A DNA stretch of 64,000 bases from DATAXP01 sp036272935 (lineage in GTDB: Bacteria; Planctomycetota; Planctomycetia; Pirellulales; PNKZ01): assembly GCA_036272935.1 (NCBI GenBank), contig DATAXP010000083.1:58443-122442 (forward strand), written 5' to 3'. Shown here one piece after another: positions 8,725 to 17,001 of the stretch. The notes below the pieces were generated by a model. The model was not told where the DNA came from and searched no databases. It saw only the letters and a program-made list of their open reading frames with translations. Position 1 is the first letter of the stretch; each line of letters opens with the position of its first letter. The translations under genes were made by a program, and so were the position numbers.

Positions 8725-10068
8725 CTACAAAATGAACCGGCTTAAGTCCTCGTCGGCGACCACTTCGCGCAGCCGGTCGCCAACGTAGGCTGCGTCGATC
8801 ACCACGCGTTTCTCACGCATGTCGGGCGCTTCGAAGCTCAACTCTTCGATCACCCGCTCCATGATCGTGTATAGCCGGCGGGCGCCGATGTTCTGCGTCG
8901 TCTGATTCACGCGGAATGCGAAATCGGCCAAGGCCTCGATCCCTTCGGGCGTGAATTCCAGTGCGACGCCCTCGGTATCTAGCAAGGCCGCGCACTGCTT
9001 GGTCAGCGCGCTCTTCGGCTCGGTGAGAATCCGCACGAAGTCGTCCTTCGTCAGGTTGTTCAGCTCCACGCGGATCGGAAAGCGGCCCTGCAGCTCGGGC
9101 ATCAGGTCGCTCGGCTGGGCACGGTGGAACGCCCCGGCGGCGACGAACAACACATGGTCGGTCTTCACGTGGCCGTAGCGCGTCTGCACGCTCGTGCCTT
9201 CAACGATCGGCAGCAGATCGCGTTGCACCCCCTGGCGCGAGACGTCGGCCCCCTTTGTGTTTTCACTCGCCACCACCTTGTCGATCTCGTCGATGAAGAT
9301 CACGCCGTGGTTCTCGGCCAGCTCGATGGCGGCCGTGTTCACCTTTTCGGTGCTGATCAGCGATTCGGCCTCCTGCTCGAACAGTACGCGCCGCGCCTCG
9401 GTCACCGACAACTCGCGCCGGCTGGTGTTCTTGGGCATGATCCGCTCGAGCATCCCCTGCAAGTCCATGTCGACCTGCTCCATGCCCATGCCGGTCATCA
9501 TCACCGGCACCGCTCGCTGCTCGACGGTGATCTCCACCTTGCGGTCGTCGAGCGCTCCTGCGGCGAGCATTGAGCGCATCTTCTCGCGCGTGCGGATTCG
9601 CCGAGCACGCTGCTCGGCATCTTCGCCGTCGGTGCTCTCCGCGTCCAACTCATCTTCTCCGGCAAGCAAGTCGAGCAGCCGCTCCTCAGCTTTTTGCCTC
9701 GCCTCGGCATCGACGCGCTGCCGCTCCTGCTCGCGCACCAGCGTGATCGCAGCTTCGACCAGCTCGCGCACCATGCTCTCGACGTCGCGGCCGTAGTAGC
9801 CGACTTCGGTGTACTTCGTCGCCTCGACCTTGATGAACGGCGCCCCGCTGAGCTTGGCCAGTCGGCGGGCGATCTCGGTCTTGCCCACCCCCGTGGGGCC
9901 GATCATCAGGATGTTCTTGGGCGACACCTCGCCGCGCATCGCCTCGGGCAGCTGCTGCCGCCGCCAGCGATTGCGGATGGCGATGGCCACGGCACGCTTG
10001 GCGTCGGCCTGGCCCACGATGTACGCATCCAGCTCGGCGACAATCTGGCGCGGAGTCAGGTCGCGCAC
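8725..10068 (-). CDS. hslU: ATP-dependent protease ATPase subunit HslU
   Basis: The 447-residue AAA+ unfoldase starts at a GTG (10068) giving MRDLTPRQIVAELDAYIVGQ, which matches the family N-terminus. The frame stays open further upstream but reads through hslV. It has Walker A GPTGVGKTE, the pore motif EVGYYGRD, an intermediate domain rich in charged residues (about 130-240), Walker B VIFIDEIDK, and the sensor and C-terminal segment ending SRFIL, whose tail inserts into HslV. It forms hexamers that feed substrates to HslV. Its start overlaps the hslV stop by 13 bp, so the two are translationally coupled. Confidence 0.95.
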   Translation of the reverse strand: MRDLTPRQIVAELDAYIVGQADAKRAVAIAIRNRWRRQQLPEAMRGEVSPKNILMIGPTGVGKTEIARRLAKLSGAPFIKVEATKYTEVGYYGRDVESMVRELVEAAITLVREQERQRVDAEARQKAEERLLDLLAGEDELDAESTDGEDAEQRARRIRTREKMRSMLAAGALDDRKVEITVEQRAVPVMMTGMGMEQVDMDLQGMLERIMPKNTSRRELSVTEARRVLFEQEAESLISTEKVNTAAIELAENHGVIFIDEIDKVVASENTKGADVSRQGVQRDLLPIVEGTSVQTRYGHVKTDHVLFVAAGAFHRAQPSDLMPELQGRFPIRVELNNLTKDDFVRILTEPKSALTKQCAALLDTEGVALEFTPEGIEALADFAFRVNQTTQNIGARRLYTIMERVIEELSFEAPDMREKRVVIDAAYVGDRLREVVADEDLSRFIL

Positions 10069-10598
10069 GGCATCTCCTCGACATGAATGCTGGTGTTCGT
10101 GTAAACGTCGATGCCCGCGGCGATCTCCAACGCGGTGCGGACAATCTCCTTGGCCGAGAGCTGCGTATGGGCCACGAGTGCCCGGGCCGCCGCGACTGCG
10201 TAGTTGCCGCCGGAGCCGATCCCCAGCACGCCGTCGGTCGGTTGAATCACATCGCCGTTGCCGGTTACCAACAGCGTGTGCCGCACATCGACTACGGCCA
10301 ACAGCGCCTCGAGCCGACGCAGCACGCGGTCGGTGCGCCAGTCCTTGGCCAACTCGGTAGCTGCCCGCACCACATTGCCCGGATAATCCTTCAACTTCGC
10401 CTCGAACCGTTCGAGCAGCGCGAACGCATCGGCAGCCGAACCGGCGAACCCGGTGATGACTTTGCCATCGGCCAGTCGGCGAATCTTCACCGCATCGGCC
10501 TTCATGATCGAGTTGCCCAGCGAGACTTGCCCATCGCCGCCGATGGCCACGGTGCCGCGATGGCGCACGGTGAGGATCGTCGTCGAACGTGTTTTCAT
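10056..10598 (-). CDS. hslV: ATP-dependent protease peptidase subunit HslV
   Basis: This is an N-terminal threonine peptidase of about 180 residues. Starting at the ATG at 10598 the sequence is MKTRSTTILTVRHRG. The first Thr of TTI (residue 6) aligns with Thr1 of the mature E. coli enzyme, so a five-residue propeptide rather than Met alone would have to be removed. IGGDGQVSLGN and GSGGNYAVAAARAL are typical of the family. Another ATG one codon upstream is also possible. The 5'-extended reading frame up to 10703 covers an intergenic repeat and is not credible as protein. Together with HslU it forms the two-component cytoplasmic protease. Confidence 0.93.
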   Translation of the reverse strand: MKTRSTTILTVRHRGTVAIGGDGQVSLGNSIMKADAVKIRRLADGKVITGFAGSAADAFALLERFEAKLKDYPGNVVRAATELAKDWRTDRVLRRLEALLAVVDVRHTLLVTGNGDVIQPTDGVLGIGSGGNYAVAAARALVAHTQLSAKEIVRTALEIAAGIDVYTNTSIHVEEMPCAT

Positions 10599-10631
10599 CA
10601 TCCGCGTATTGTAATCGACGCCAATCGATTC

Positions 10632-10701
10632 GTTTAGCCGGCGAACTCGGTCGCCGTGTTGTGGGGGCTCGACGCGCGGCGGGCAAGCCCGCCGGCTAAA
10701 C
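10632..10701. repeat. Intergenic inverted repeat with GTTTAGCCGGCG arms
   Basis: The arms GTTTAGCCGGCG (10632-10643) and CGCCGGCTAAAC (10690-10701) are exact 12-bp reverse complements around a 46-bp centre. The repeat lies between the divergent hslV and isochorismatase-like genes, so it occupies the only space available for their promoters. Confidence 0.75.
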
Positions 10702-10720
10702 ATTTGTTATGCTACGGCAC

Positions 10721-11305
10721 ATGAACAAGCCCGCCGCGCTACCGCGCAGTCCCGAACTGATGAACACGGGTGATACCGCGCTGTTGGTGATCGACGTGCA
10801 GGGGAAGCTGGTGACGCTTGTGCCAGGTCACGAGCGCTTGATCTGGAACATCGGCCGACTGCTCGACGGCGCCAAGATTCTGGGCGTTCCCGCCGCGGCC
10901 ACCGAGCAATACCCCAAAGGACTTGGCCCCACCACGCCGACGCTGGCCGAGCGGCTGAGCGACGTGCGGCCGAAGATGATGTTCAGTTGCGGCGAGTGCG
11001 GCGAGTTGTTCGACGCCTGGGAGCAACAAGGCATCTCGAAGCTGCTGCTCGTGGGGATCGAAACGCATGTTTGCGTGCAGCAGACCGCGCTCGACCTGAT
11101 CGCCCACGGCTTCCGCCTGTACTTGGCCGTTGATGCAATCGGGGCGCGTTACGAAATCGATCATCACACCGCACTGCGGCGAATGGAATCGTCGGGAGCA
11201 ACGCTGACCACCACCGAGGCGGCGCTGTTCGAATGGTGCCGCGTGGCCGGCACACCCGAGTTCAAGCAGATCAGCGCCCTGGTGCGGCAACCACGACCGG
11301 AGTAG
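10721..11305 (+). CDS. Isochorismatase-family cysteine hydrolase
   Basis: The 194-residue protein has the family's LLVIDVQGKL motif near residue 25 with the catalytic Asp. The motif GIETHVCVQQTALDL carries the nucleophilic Cys. The general-base Lys is probably in the region between them, such as RPKMMFSCG. The family hydrolyses varied amides and enol ethers and the substrate cannot be read from the sequence. The ATG at 10721 was chosen over one four codons upstream. The next gene, an aminotransferase, begins 7 bp after the stop, so the two probably form an operon. Confidence 0.82.
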   Translation: MNKPAALPRSPELMNTGDTALLVIDVQGKLVTLVPGHERLIWNIGRLLDGAKILGVPAAATEQYPKGLGPTTPTLAERLSDVRPKMMFSCGECGELFDAWEQQGISKLLLVGIETHVCVQQTALDLIAHGFRLYLAVDAIGARYEIDHHTALRRMESSGATLTTTEAALFEWCRVAGTPEFKQISALVRQPRPE

Positions 11306-11311
11306 AAGCCC

Positions 11312-12505
11312 ATGACTCGCACGCCAACCGTTGCTCCGCCGCTAAATCCCCCGGTTCGTGTGCTGATGGGTCCGGGCCCCAGTGACGTGCATCCGCGCGT
11401 GTTGCAAGCGCTCGCTGCGCCGACGGTGGGGCACCTCGACCCATACTACCTGCAATTGATGAACGATATGCAGGAGATGCTGCGCAGCGTGTTCCGCACC
11501 AAGAACCCGATGACGATGGCAGTGAGCGCCACTGGCTCGGCAGGGATGGAAAGCACGGTCGTGAACCTGATCGAGCCAGGCGATTCGATGATCGTTTGCG
11601 TCAACGGCGTGTTCGGAGAGCGTATGGCCGACGTCGCCGGCCGCGCGGGAGCCAAGGTGACGCGCGTCGAGCGTCCCTGGGGCGAGGTCTTCACGCCCGA
11701 TGATCTCAAGAAACAGCTTGCCTCTTCGCGCCCCAAAGTCGTCGGCATCGTGATGGCTGAGACATCGACCGGCGCATGGCAGCCGATGGAAGAGATCGCC
11801 AAGCTGGTGCATGAGCACGACGCGCTGCTGCTGGTCGATGCGGTGACAGCCCTGGGGGGGGTGCCGGTGGAAGTCGACCAGTGGCAGATCGACGCGATCT
11901 ATTCAGGCAGCCAGAAGTGCCTGGGCTGCCCACCGGGGCTGGCGCCGGTGTCGTTTAGCTCGCGGGCGATGGACGTGGTGATGGGGCGCAAAACCAAGGT
12001 GCAGAGCTGGTATCTCGATGTGTCGATGCTCGCGAAATATTGGGGCAACGAGCGGGTGTATCATCATACCGCCCCGATCAACATGACCTACGCGCTGTAC
12101 GAGGCGCTGCGGATCGTCCACGAAGAAGGACTCGACAATGCCTTCGCGCGGCACAAGCTCAATCATCGAGCGTTGAAAGCGGGGCTTGCCGCCTTGGGCA
12201 TTCGCTATGCCACGCAGGAAGGACACGAGTTGCCGCAACTCAACGCGGTGCTGATCCCAACTGGCGTTGACGACGCCCGGGTGCGCAAGGAATTGCTCGA
12301 TCGGTTCGGCATCGAGATCGGCGGCGGCCTGGGTGCGTTCAAAGGCAAAGCCTGGCGCATCGGCTTGATGGGACATACCTCGCGATCGAAGAACGTGCTG
12401 CTGCTGCTGGCGGCACTTGAACAACTGCTCGCCGAGCAGCGGTATAAGTTCGAGCACGGCTCAAGCATCGCCGCCGCCAACGAAATCTATGCGGCAGGGA
12501 ACTAA
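11312..12505 (+). CDS. Class V aminotransferase, alanine/serine-glyoxylate type
   Basis: The 397-residue PLP enzyme begins with the typical RVLMGPGPSDVHPRVLQAL and VGHLDPYYLQLMNDMQEML. It contains VSATGSAGMESTVVNL (phosphate-binding region), LLLVDAVTALGGVPVEVDQW (Asp interacting with PLP) and YSGSQKCLGCPPG with the Schiff-base Lys. The end is WRIGLMGHTSRSKNVLLLLAALE. Family members transaminate glyoxylate with alanine or serine. Which donor is used cannot be decided here. A good GGAG lies upstream of the ATG. The TAA stop overlaps the left arm of an inverted repeat. Confidence 0.88.
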   Translation: MTRTPTVAPPLNPPVRVLMGPGPSDVHPRVLQALAAPTVGHLDPYYLQLMNDMQEMLRSVFRTKNPMTMAVSATGSAGMESTVVNLIEPGDSMIVCVNGVFGERMADVAGRAGAKVTRVERPWGEVFTPDDLKKQLASSRPKVVGIVMAETSTGAWQPMEEIAKLVHEHDALLLVDAVTALGGVPVEVDQWQIDAIYSGSQKCLGCPPGLAPVSFSSRAMDVVMGRKTKVQSWYLDVSMLAKYWGNERVYHHTAPINMTYALYEALRIVHEEGLDNAFARHKLNHRALKAGLAALGIRYATQEGHELPQLNAVLIPTGVDDARVRKELLDRFGIEIGGGLGAFKGKAWRIGLMGHTSRSKNVLLLLAALEQLLAEQRYKFEHGSSIAAANEIYAAGN

Positions 12506-12595
12506 CCACAGAGACACAGAGACACAGAGGCACGGAGAAACAGATTGATTGAGTGTTGAGATCCTCCCTCTCTGTGTCTCTGTGCCTCTGTGGTT
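12504..12595. repeat. Intergenic inverted repeat, CACAGAGACACAGAG family
   Basis: The left arm starts AACCACAGAGACACAGAGAC at 12504. The right arm ends CTCTGTGCCTCTGTGGTT at 12595. Together they form a long imperfect hairpin that fills the whole space between two codirectional genes. The left arm includes the last bases of the aminotransferase stop codon and the right arm includes the GTG used as start of the next gene. Confidence 0.8.
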
Positions 12596-13843
12596 TCATT
12601 TGATTTCGATTGCGTCGTTGTGGGTGCCGGGGCGGCGGGGTTATTGGCGGCGGCGCGGTTGGCTGAGCGCGGCAAGCGCACGCTGTTGCTGGAGAAGAAT
12701 CCCCGGCCTGGTGTGAAGATCCTCATGTCGGGCGGCACGCGCTGCAATCTCACCCACGATTGCGATCGCGCCGGGATTATGCAGGCATTCGGCCGCAATG
12801 GCCGGTTCCTGCACTCAGCCTTGGCAGCCCTTGGACCGCGCGAGCTGATCGAGCTGTTCGAGCTTGAAGGGGTGGGGACGAAGGTCGAGCCCGGCGGTAA
12901 GATCTTCCCAGTCAGCGACCGCGCGACCGACGTGCTCGATGCGCTGCTGCGGCGGTTCGATCGCTCCGGAGCGACACTCGCGTTAGGCGAGCCGCTGACA
13001 TCGCTCTCGGCAACCGGCGACGGCGTGACGCTCACCACGCCGCAGCGCACAATTCATGCCGGCAATGTGCTTATCACGACCGGTGGCCAGTCGTATCCGC
13101 GCTCGGGTACCAGGGGCGATGGCTATCGCTGGGCTGTCGAGCTGGGACACACGATCGTCACACCGCGGCCTGCGCTCACGCCGCTGGTCGTCGAGCTGCC
13201 GTGGCTGCGTGAGCTGCAAGGAGTGACGGTCCCCGACATGGTATTGAGTGTCATCGAATTGCCCGCCGAGGGATCGACGAAGCCGCGGACGTTGGTCGAG
13301 CGGCGCGGCAGCTTGTTGTTCGCACACTTCGGCCTCACTGGGCCGACGGCACTCGACGTGAGTCGCGAGGTGAGCGGACACGCTGAGCTGTCGCGGCTGC
13401 GCCTGGTGTGCGATTTTTGGACCGCCGCCAGCGCCGAGCAGCTCGACGCGCGCCTGCGCGACGCTGCAACGACGGCCGGCAAGAAGCAAGTGGCGGGGTT
13501 GCTGGCCGACGAGTTGCCGCGCCGGCTGATCGAAGCGCTGTTCGAGCAAGTACACTTGCCGCTGGATCGAAGAGCCGCCGAACTAGGCAAAGCGGAGCGC
13601 CAGCGGATAGTCGACGTGGTCAAGCGGCAGCAACTGCCGGTCCACGGTACGCGCGGTTTCGGCAAGGCCGAGGTGACGGCCGGCGGCGTGTCGCTGGACG
13701 AGATCGATTCGCGCACGATGCAAAGCAAGCTGGTGCCAAACGTGTACTTTGCCGGCGAGGTGCTCGACCTGGACGGCTGGATCGGCGGCTACAACTTCCA
13801 GGCGGCGTTCAGCACCGGCTGGCTGGCGGCGGAGCGGATGTAG
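12590..13843 (+). CDS. BaiN/HI0933-family NAD(P)/FAD-dependent oxidoreductase
   Basis: The 417-residue flavoprotein has an N-terminal FAD-binding motif DCVVVGAGAAGLLAAARLAE. The HI0933-family signature GVKILMSGGTRCNLTH follows. Other marks are GGKIFPVSDRATDVLDALL, VLITTGGQSYPRSGTRGDGY, LLFAHFGLTGPTALDVSR, and the C-terminal FAD segment NVYFAGEVLDLDGWIGGYNFQAAFSTG. Substrates of this family are mostly unknown. BaiN itself acts in gut bile-acid reduction, which is not implied here. The only start close to the family N-terminus is a GTG at 12590 that belongs to the flanking repeat, so the exact first residue is uncertain. Confidence 0.85.
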   Translation: MVSFDFDCVVVGAGAAGLLAAARLAERGKRTLLLEKNPRPGVKILMSGGTRCNLTHDCDRAGIMQAFGRNGRFLHSALAALGPRELIELFELEGVGTKVEPGGKIFPVSDRATDVLDALLRRFDRSGATLALGEPLTSLSATGDGVTLTTPQRTIHAGNVLITTGGQSYPRSGTRGDGYRWAVELGHTIVTPRPALTPLVVELPWLRELQGVTVPDMVLSVIELPAEGSTKPRTLVERRGSLLFAHFGLTGPTALDVSREVSGHAELSRLRLVCDFWTAASAEQLDARLRDAATTAGKKQVAGLLADELPRRLIEALFEQVHLPLDRRAAELGKAERQRIVDVVKRQQLPVHGTRGFGKAEVTAGGVSLDEIDSRTMQSKLVPNVYFAGEVLDLDGWIGGYNFQAAFSTGWLAAERM

Positions 13844-13886
13844 CAACGACGCGCGGCGGCAAACGCGGCGAGCAAGGTCGCCGGCG

Positions 13887-14158
13887 ATTGATCTTCAGGT
13901 TTCAAATCGAACCGACCACCGGCAATGCTGGTTCAGATTGAAACGGAGCATCGACTTTGTACCAATTTATCGCGATCGGGTACTAAGTCGGCGCGCGCCA
14001 AAAGTGGGGCGAGTTTGTACCCGTTACCCCGGGGTCCATGGTGGGGTACAAAGTCGACGGCCGACGCGGGGCTTGACCCGCCGCGCCGCGCGGGAATTAG
14101 TACCCACCGCTGCCATTGCCACTCAAATCACGGGTCGATTTGCGTTCTGAAGATCAAT
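13887..14158. mobile_element. 272-bp element with terminal inverted repeats (MITE-like)
   Basis: The ends ATTGATCTTCAG (13887-13898) and CTGAAGATCAAT (14147-14158) are exact 12-bp inverted repeats. Pairing continues inward after a 4-base mismatch through CAAATCGA. Inside are nested pairs: CGACTTTGTACC (13952-13963) with GGTACAAAGTCG (14045-14056), and GGGTACTAA (13978-13986) with TTAGTACCC (14097-14105). There is no credible ORF. The element nearly fills the 322-bp gap between the convergent baiN-like and ftsQ genes. It may be a non-autonomous transposable element or a structured RNA. No target-site duplication is obvious. Confidence 0.6.
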
Positions 14159-14165
14159 AGACGTG

Positions 14166-15089
14166 TTAGCGCTTTTGCGAATCGTCGTCGGCCGCGGCCA
14201 TGCGTGGCGTGGCAACGATGTCGCCCCCGTGGCGCAGGTCGAGATCGACGGCGCCGTTGGCTGGGTCGAGCGAGCCGTGTGCGGCCACGTACTTTTTCAA
14301 GCGAGCCAGTTTCTCGGCAGCCGTAGGTTCGCCGCTAAGGTCGGCCGACGGTGCGTAACCCCAGCGGACGCGCGTGCCGCGGCGGGTGAGAATCTCGAAC
14401 TGGGGTTCGTGGCTGGCGGTCGTGCCGTGCATGGCCGAAGGCACAATCCGCACGAAGCGATACTCCTGCCACACCTCGGCCACAGCCGCGGCGACTTGGG
14501 CTCCGCCTTGCACTATCGGATCTTCCCAGCGTGTGCCGACCGGCCCTTCGGTGATGGTCGAGATGCCGGAGAGGCGGGGATATTTTTGCGCGTCGGCGGC
14601 GCCGAAGTCGGCGCTCGGCAACAAGACGGCATGTTCATCGACGGCGAACAACCCGCCGGGCACTTCGACCATGCACGCCGGCCGACGGTACTCGAGCCGT
14701 ACGTCGAGCCCGGCGGGGCTGAGCTTGCGTACCTCCAAAGTCCGCGCCACCCAGGGGTGCATCTCGAACGCCTTGGCGGCGCGCTGCGCAAGCCGGGGAT
14801 CAAGCAGCGACGGGCCGTTGTCGAGGCTGCCGTCGCGCAGCACTTCGGCCAGCACGTCGGCCCGCACCCATTCCGGCTTCGGTGTCATCGTGATTTGCTG
14901 CGGATCGAGCCGATAGCGCGGGTCGGCGGCCAGGCGGGTTGAGATGCTCTGCCACGTCCAGCGCCCTGCGCCGATCGCGGCCACGGCGAGCACCACGGCG
15001 GCGATCGCGCGCCAATGCGTCGCGACGATCTGCCACAACGAACCGTTGGATGAGGCACCGTCGCCGGTGCGTGGTTTGGCGGGGCTCAC
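14166..15089 (-). CDS. ftsQ: FtsQ/DivIB-like cell division protein
   Basis: The GTG start at 15089 gives a 307-residue bitopic protein. It has a short cytoplasmic tail, one membrane helix (about 27-46, HWRAIAAVVLAVAAIGAG), then a POTRA-like region. The C-terminal part contains HPWVARTLEVRKLSPAGLDV, RRPACMVEVP and a FAVDEHAVLLPSADF segment, as expected for FtsQ. FtsQ links periplasmic peptidoglycan synthesis to the divisome. The start overlaps the ddl stop as GTGA, and the gene closes a murC-murB-ddl-ftsQ run. No ftsA or ftsZ follows. The open frame upstream of 15089 reads through ddl and was discarded. Confidence 0.8.
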   Translation of the reverse strand: MSPAKPRTGDGASSNGSLWQIVATHWRAIAAVVLAVAAIGAGRWTWQSISTRLAADPRYRLDPQQITMTPKPEWVRADVLAEVLRDGSLDNGPSLLDPRLAQRAAKAFEMHPWVARTLEVRKLSPAGLDVRLEYRRPACMVEVPGGLFAVDEHAVLLPSADFGAADAQKYPRLSGISTITEGPVGTRWEDPIVQGGAQVAAAVAEVWQEYRFVRIVPSAMHGTTASHEPQFEILTRRGTRVRWGYAPSADLSGEPTAAEKLARLKKYVAAHGSLDPANGAVDLDLRHGGDIVATPRMAAADDDSQKR

Positions 15090-16033
15090 GCGGCGGCCTC
15101 CGCCACGGGCAGTGAGTCGCGCAGCATCCATTCGCAGAGGCCGACCAGGTCGAGCCCTGCTTTGGCAGCCGCCCGAGGTGCGAGGCTCATGCGCGTCATG
15201 CCCGGCAGCGTGTTCACTTCGAGCACCCACGGGCGTTGCTGCCGGTCGAGCATGATATCGACACGCACCAGTCCCGTCGTGCCCAGCGCCGCGGCCGCGG
15301 AGACCGCGATGCTTTGTAGCCGCACTACCTGCTCGGCAGGCAGGCCGGTATCGAAACGGAACTCGGTGTTGCTGGGCTGGTACTTCGATTCGTAATCGAA
15401 CAGGCCGCGCGGCGTGGCGATCTCGAGGACCGGCAGCGGCTCGCGACCCAGCACGGCCACGGTGAACTCGCGGCCGTCGATCCACGGCTCGGCCAACAGG
15501 AACGGATCGAACGCGCATCCTTCGGCGACGCGATCTTCCAGCTCCTTGGTGTTCGAGGCGAAGCCGACGCCCAGGCTGGAACCTTGACTATCGGGCTTAA
15601 TGACCAGCGGCCAGCCGAGCCGAGTTACATGGGCCGCGACATCAGCCGGCGGCTCGGTGGCGTGGAACAGAATGTAGGGTTGGGTCGGCACGCGTCGCTG
15701 GAAAAAGCGCTCCTTGGCGGCCGACTTGCTCATCGCCAGGCGCGAGGCCTCGGGGCCGCTGCCGGTGTACGGCACGCCAAGCTGGTCGAGCTGGCGTTGC
15801 ACGCGCCCATCCTCGCCGCTGCCGCCGTGCAGAGCGAGAAAGCAGACGTCGAACTGCTGCCAAGGAATTCGCTCGATCGGCGTTTCCATCGGGTCGATTC
15901 GCTCGACGCGGTGATACGCGGTCCGCAGCGCCTCGGCAATCTCACGGCCGCTGGCCAGGCTGACGGCGCGCTCTGACGAATCGCCGCCGGCCAGCACGGC
16001 AACCGATAACGGCCAACGTTTGTTGTGCCACAT
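15086..16033 (-). CDS. ddl: D-alanine--D-alanine ligase
   Basis: The 315-residue ATP-grasp enzyme has an N-terminal AVLAGGDSSERAVSLASG motif, the LHGGSGEDGRVQRQLDQLG segment, and PLVIKPDSQGSSLGVGFA for ATP binding. Later parts include EFTVAVLGREPLPVLEI, GLVRVDIMLD and WVLEVNTLPGMT with the Mg ligands Glu and Asn. It makes the D-Ala-D-Ala dipeptide for peptidoglycan precursors in the cytoplasm. An AAGGAGG ribosome-binding site sits 7 bases before the ATG. It lies between murB and ftsQ. Confidence 0.93.
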   Translation of the reverse strand: MWHNKRWPLSVAVLAGGDSSERAVSLASGREIAEALRTAYHRVERIDPMETPIERIPWQQFDVCFLALHGGSGEDGRVQRQLDQLGVPYTGSGPEASRLAMSKSAAKERFFQRRVPTQPYILFHATEPPADVAAHVTRLGWPLVIKPDSQGSSLGVGFASNTKELEDRVAEGCAFDPFLLAEPWIDGREFTVAVLGREPLPVLEIATPRGLFDYESKYQPSNTEFRFDTGLPAEQVVRLQSIAVSAAAALGTTGLVRVDIMLDRQQRPWVLEVNTLPGMTRMSLAPRAAAKAGLDLVGLCEWMLRDSLPVAEAAA

Positions 16034-16068
16034 GAGCCATCCTCCTTGACGGCGGGTGAGAAGCGATT

Positions 16069-16121
16069 AGCAGTTAGCAATTAGCTGCCGGCTCACCGTT
16101 CATTGCTAGTCGCTAACTGCT
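16069..16121. repeat. Intergenic inverted repeat with AGCAGTTAGC arms
   Basis: The arms AGCAGTTAGCAATTAGC (16069-16085) and GCTAGTCGCTAACTGCT (16105-16121) pair with two mismatches in 17. The repeat lies inside the cell-wall operon, between the murB stop and the ddl ribosome-binding site, and could act as an RNA hairpin that tunes the relative expression of the two genes. Confidence 0.7.
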
Positions 16122-16122
16122 G

Positions 16123-17001
16123 CTACCAAATCTCGATCTCCGTTTCGAGCTCTACTCCCAAACGTTCCGCGACGCGTTTTCGAACCATTTCGATCAGTTG
16201 CAGCACATCCTTGCTGGTGCAGTTCTCGCCGGCGACGATGAAATTCGCGTGTCGATCGCTCACCTCGGCACCGCCGACGCGAACCCCCTTCAGCCCCGCC
16301 TGGTCGATGAGCATGCCGGCGCTCATGCCGCTGGGGTTCTTGAAAATGCAGCCGGCACTCTGGTGGCCTAGCGGCTGCGACGCGCGCTTGGCGATCCATT
16401 GTTTCTGCATGCGCTTGGTCAGCTCGTCGGGATCGTCGCGCTCGAGCGCGAACTCGGCGCTGAGGATGACCAGTTCGTCGAGGCTGCTCTGGCGGTAGGC
16501 GAAAACCAAGTCTTCGCGGCTGCGCTCGATCAGTTCGCCGGAGCGCGTGAGCACGGTGGCACGGCTGGTCCACTGACCGATATCGCCGCCGCGACCGCCG
16601 GCGTTGCCGTGCAGCGCGCCGCCGATGGTGCCGGGCACGCCGACGAGCGTCTCGATGCCTGCTAGGCCGGCGGCCACCGCGGTGCTGATCGCATGCCCCA
16701 GCTTAGCCGCGGCGCCGACGCGCAGGGTCGTTCCCTGCACCTCAATGTTCGAGAACTGATCGCCCGACAGGCGCACGACCAAACCGCGCACGCCTTCGTC
16801 GCGGACCAGGATATTCGAGCCGCCGCCGAGCAGGCGGATCGGCATGCTCTGGTCGCGGCAGCGGCGCGCCAGCTCGGCCAGTTCGTCGACGGTCTCGGGC
16901 TCGGCGAAGAACTCCGCCGCGCCGCCGAGCCGGAACCAGGTGTGTTCGGCCAGGGGTTCAGCCTGGCGAACGATGCGTTCGAAGCCGGTCGACAAGGCCA
17001 T
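16123..17001 (-). CDS. murB: UDP-N-acetylenolpyruvoylglucosamine reductase
   Basis: The 292-residue FAD enzyme reduces UDP-GlcNAc-enolpyruvate to UDP-MurNAc. HTWFRLGGAAEFF marks the N-terminus. LLGGGSNILVRDEGVRGLVV and GVPGTIGGALHGNAGG bind FAD. Near the C-terminus SAGCIFKNPSG replaces the proton-donating Ser of the E. coli enzyme with Cys, and HANFIVAGE follows. The ATG at 17001 is preferred over a TTG at 17016 because a GGAAGG sequence precedes it. The gene overlaps the 3' end of murC by 44 bp, showing tight operon packing. Confidence 0.92.
   Translation of the reverse strand: MALSTGFERIVRQAEPLAEHTWFRLGGAAEFFAEPETVDELAELARRCRDQSMPIRLLGGGSNILVRDEGVRGLVVRLSGDQFSNIEVQGTTLRVGAAAKLGHAISTAVAAGLAGIETLVGVPGTIGGALHGNAGGRGGDIGQWTSRATVLTRSGELIERSREDLVFAYRQSSLDELVILSAEFALERDDPDELTKRMQKQWIAKRASQPLGHQSAGCIFKNPSGMSAGMLIDQAGLKGVRVGGAEVSDRHANFIVAGENCTSKDVLQLIEMVRKRVAERLGVELETEIEIW

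Noticed and set aside
8725..10686. 653-codon frame for HslU with a long N-terminal part
   Set aside because: The N-terminal 206 codons are hslV read in another frame. The GTG at 10068 gives the correct HslU start.
14166..15518. Long 450-codon version of FtsQ
   Set aside because: The added N-terminal part is ddl in another frame. The GTG overlapping the ddl stop gives a normal FtsQ.
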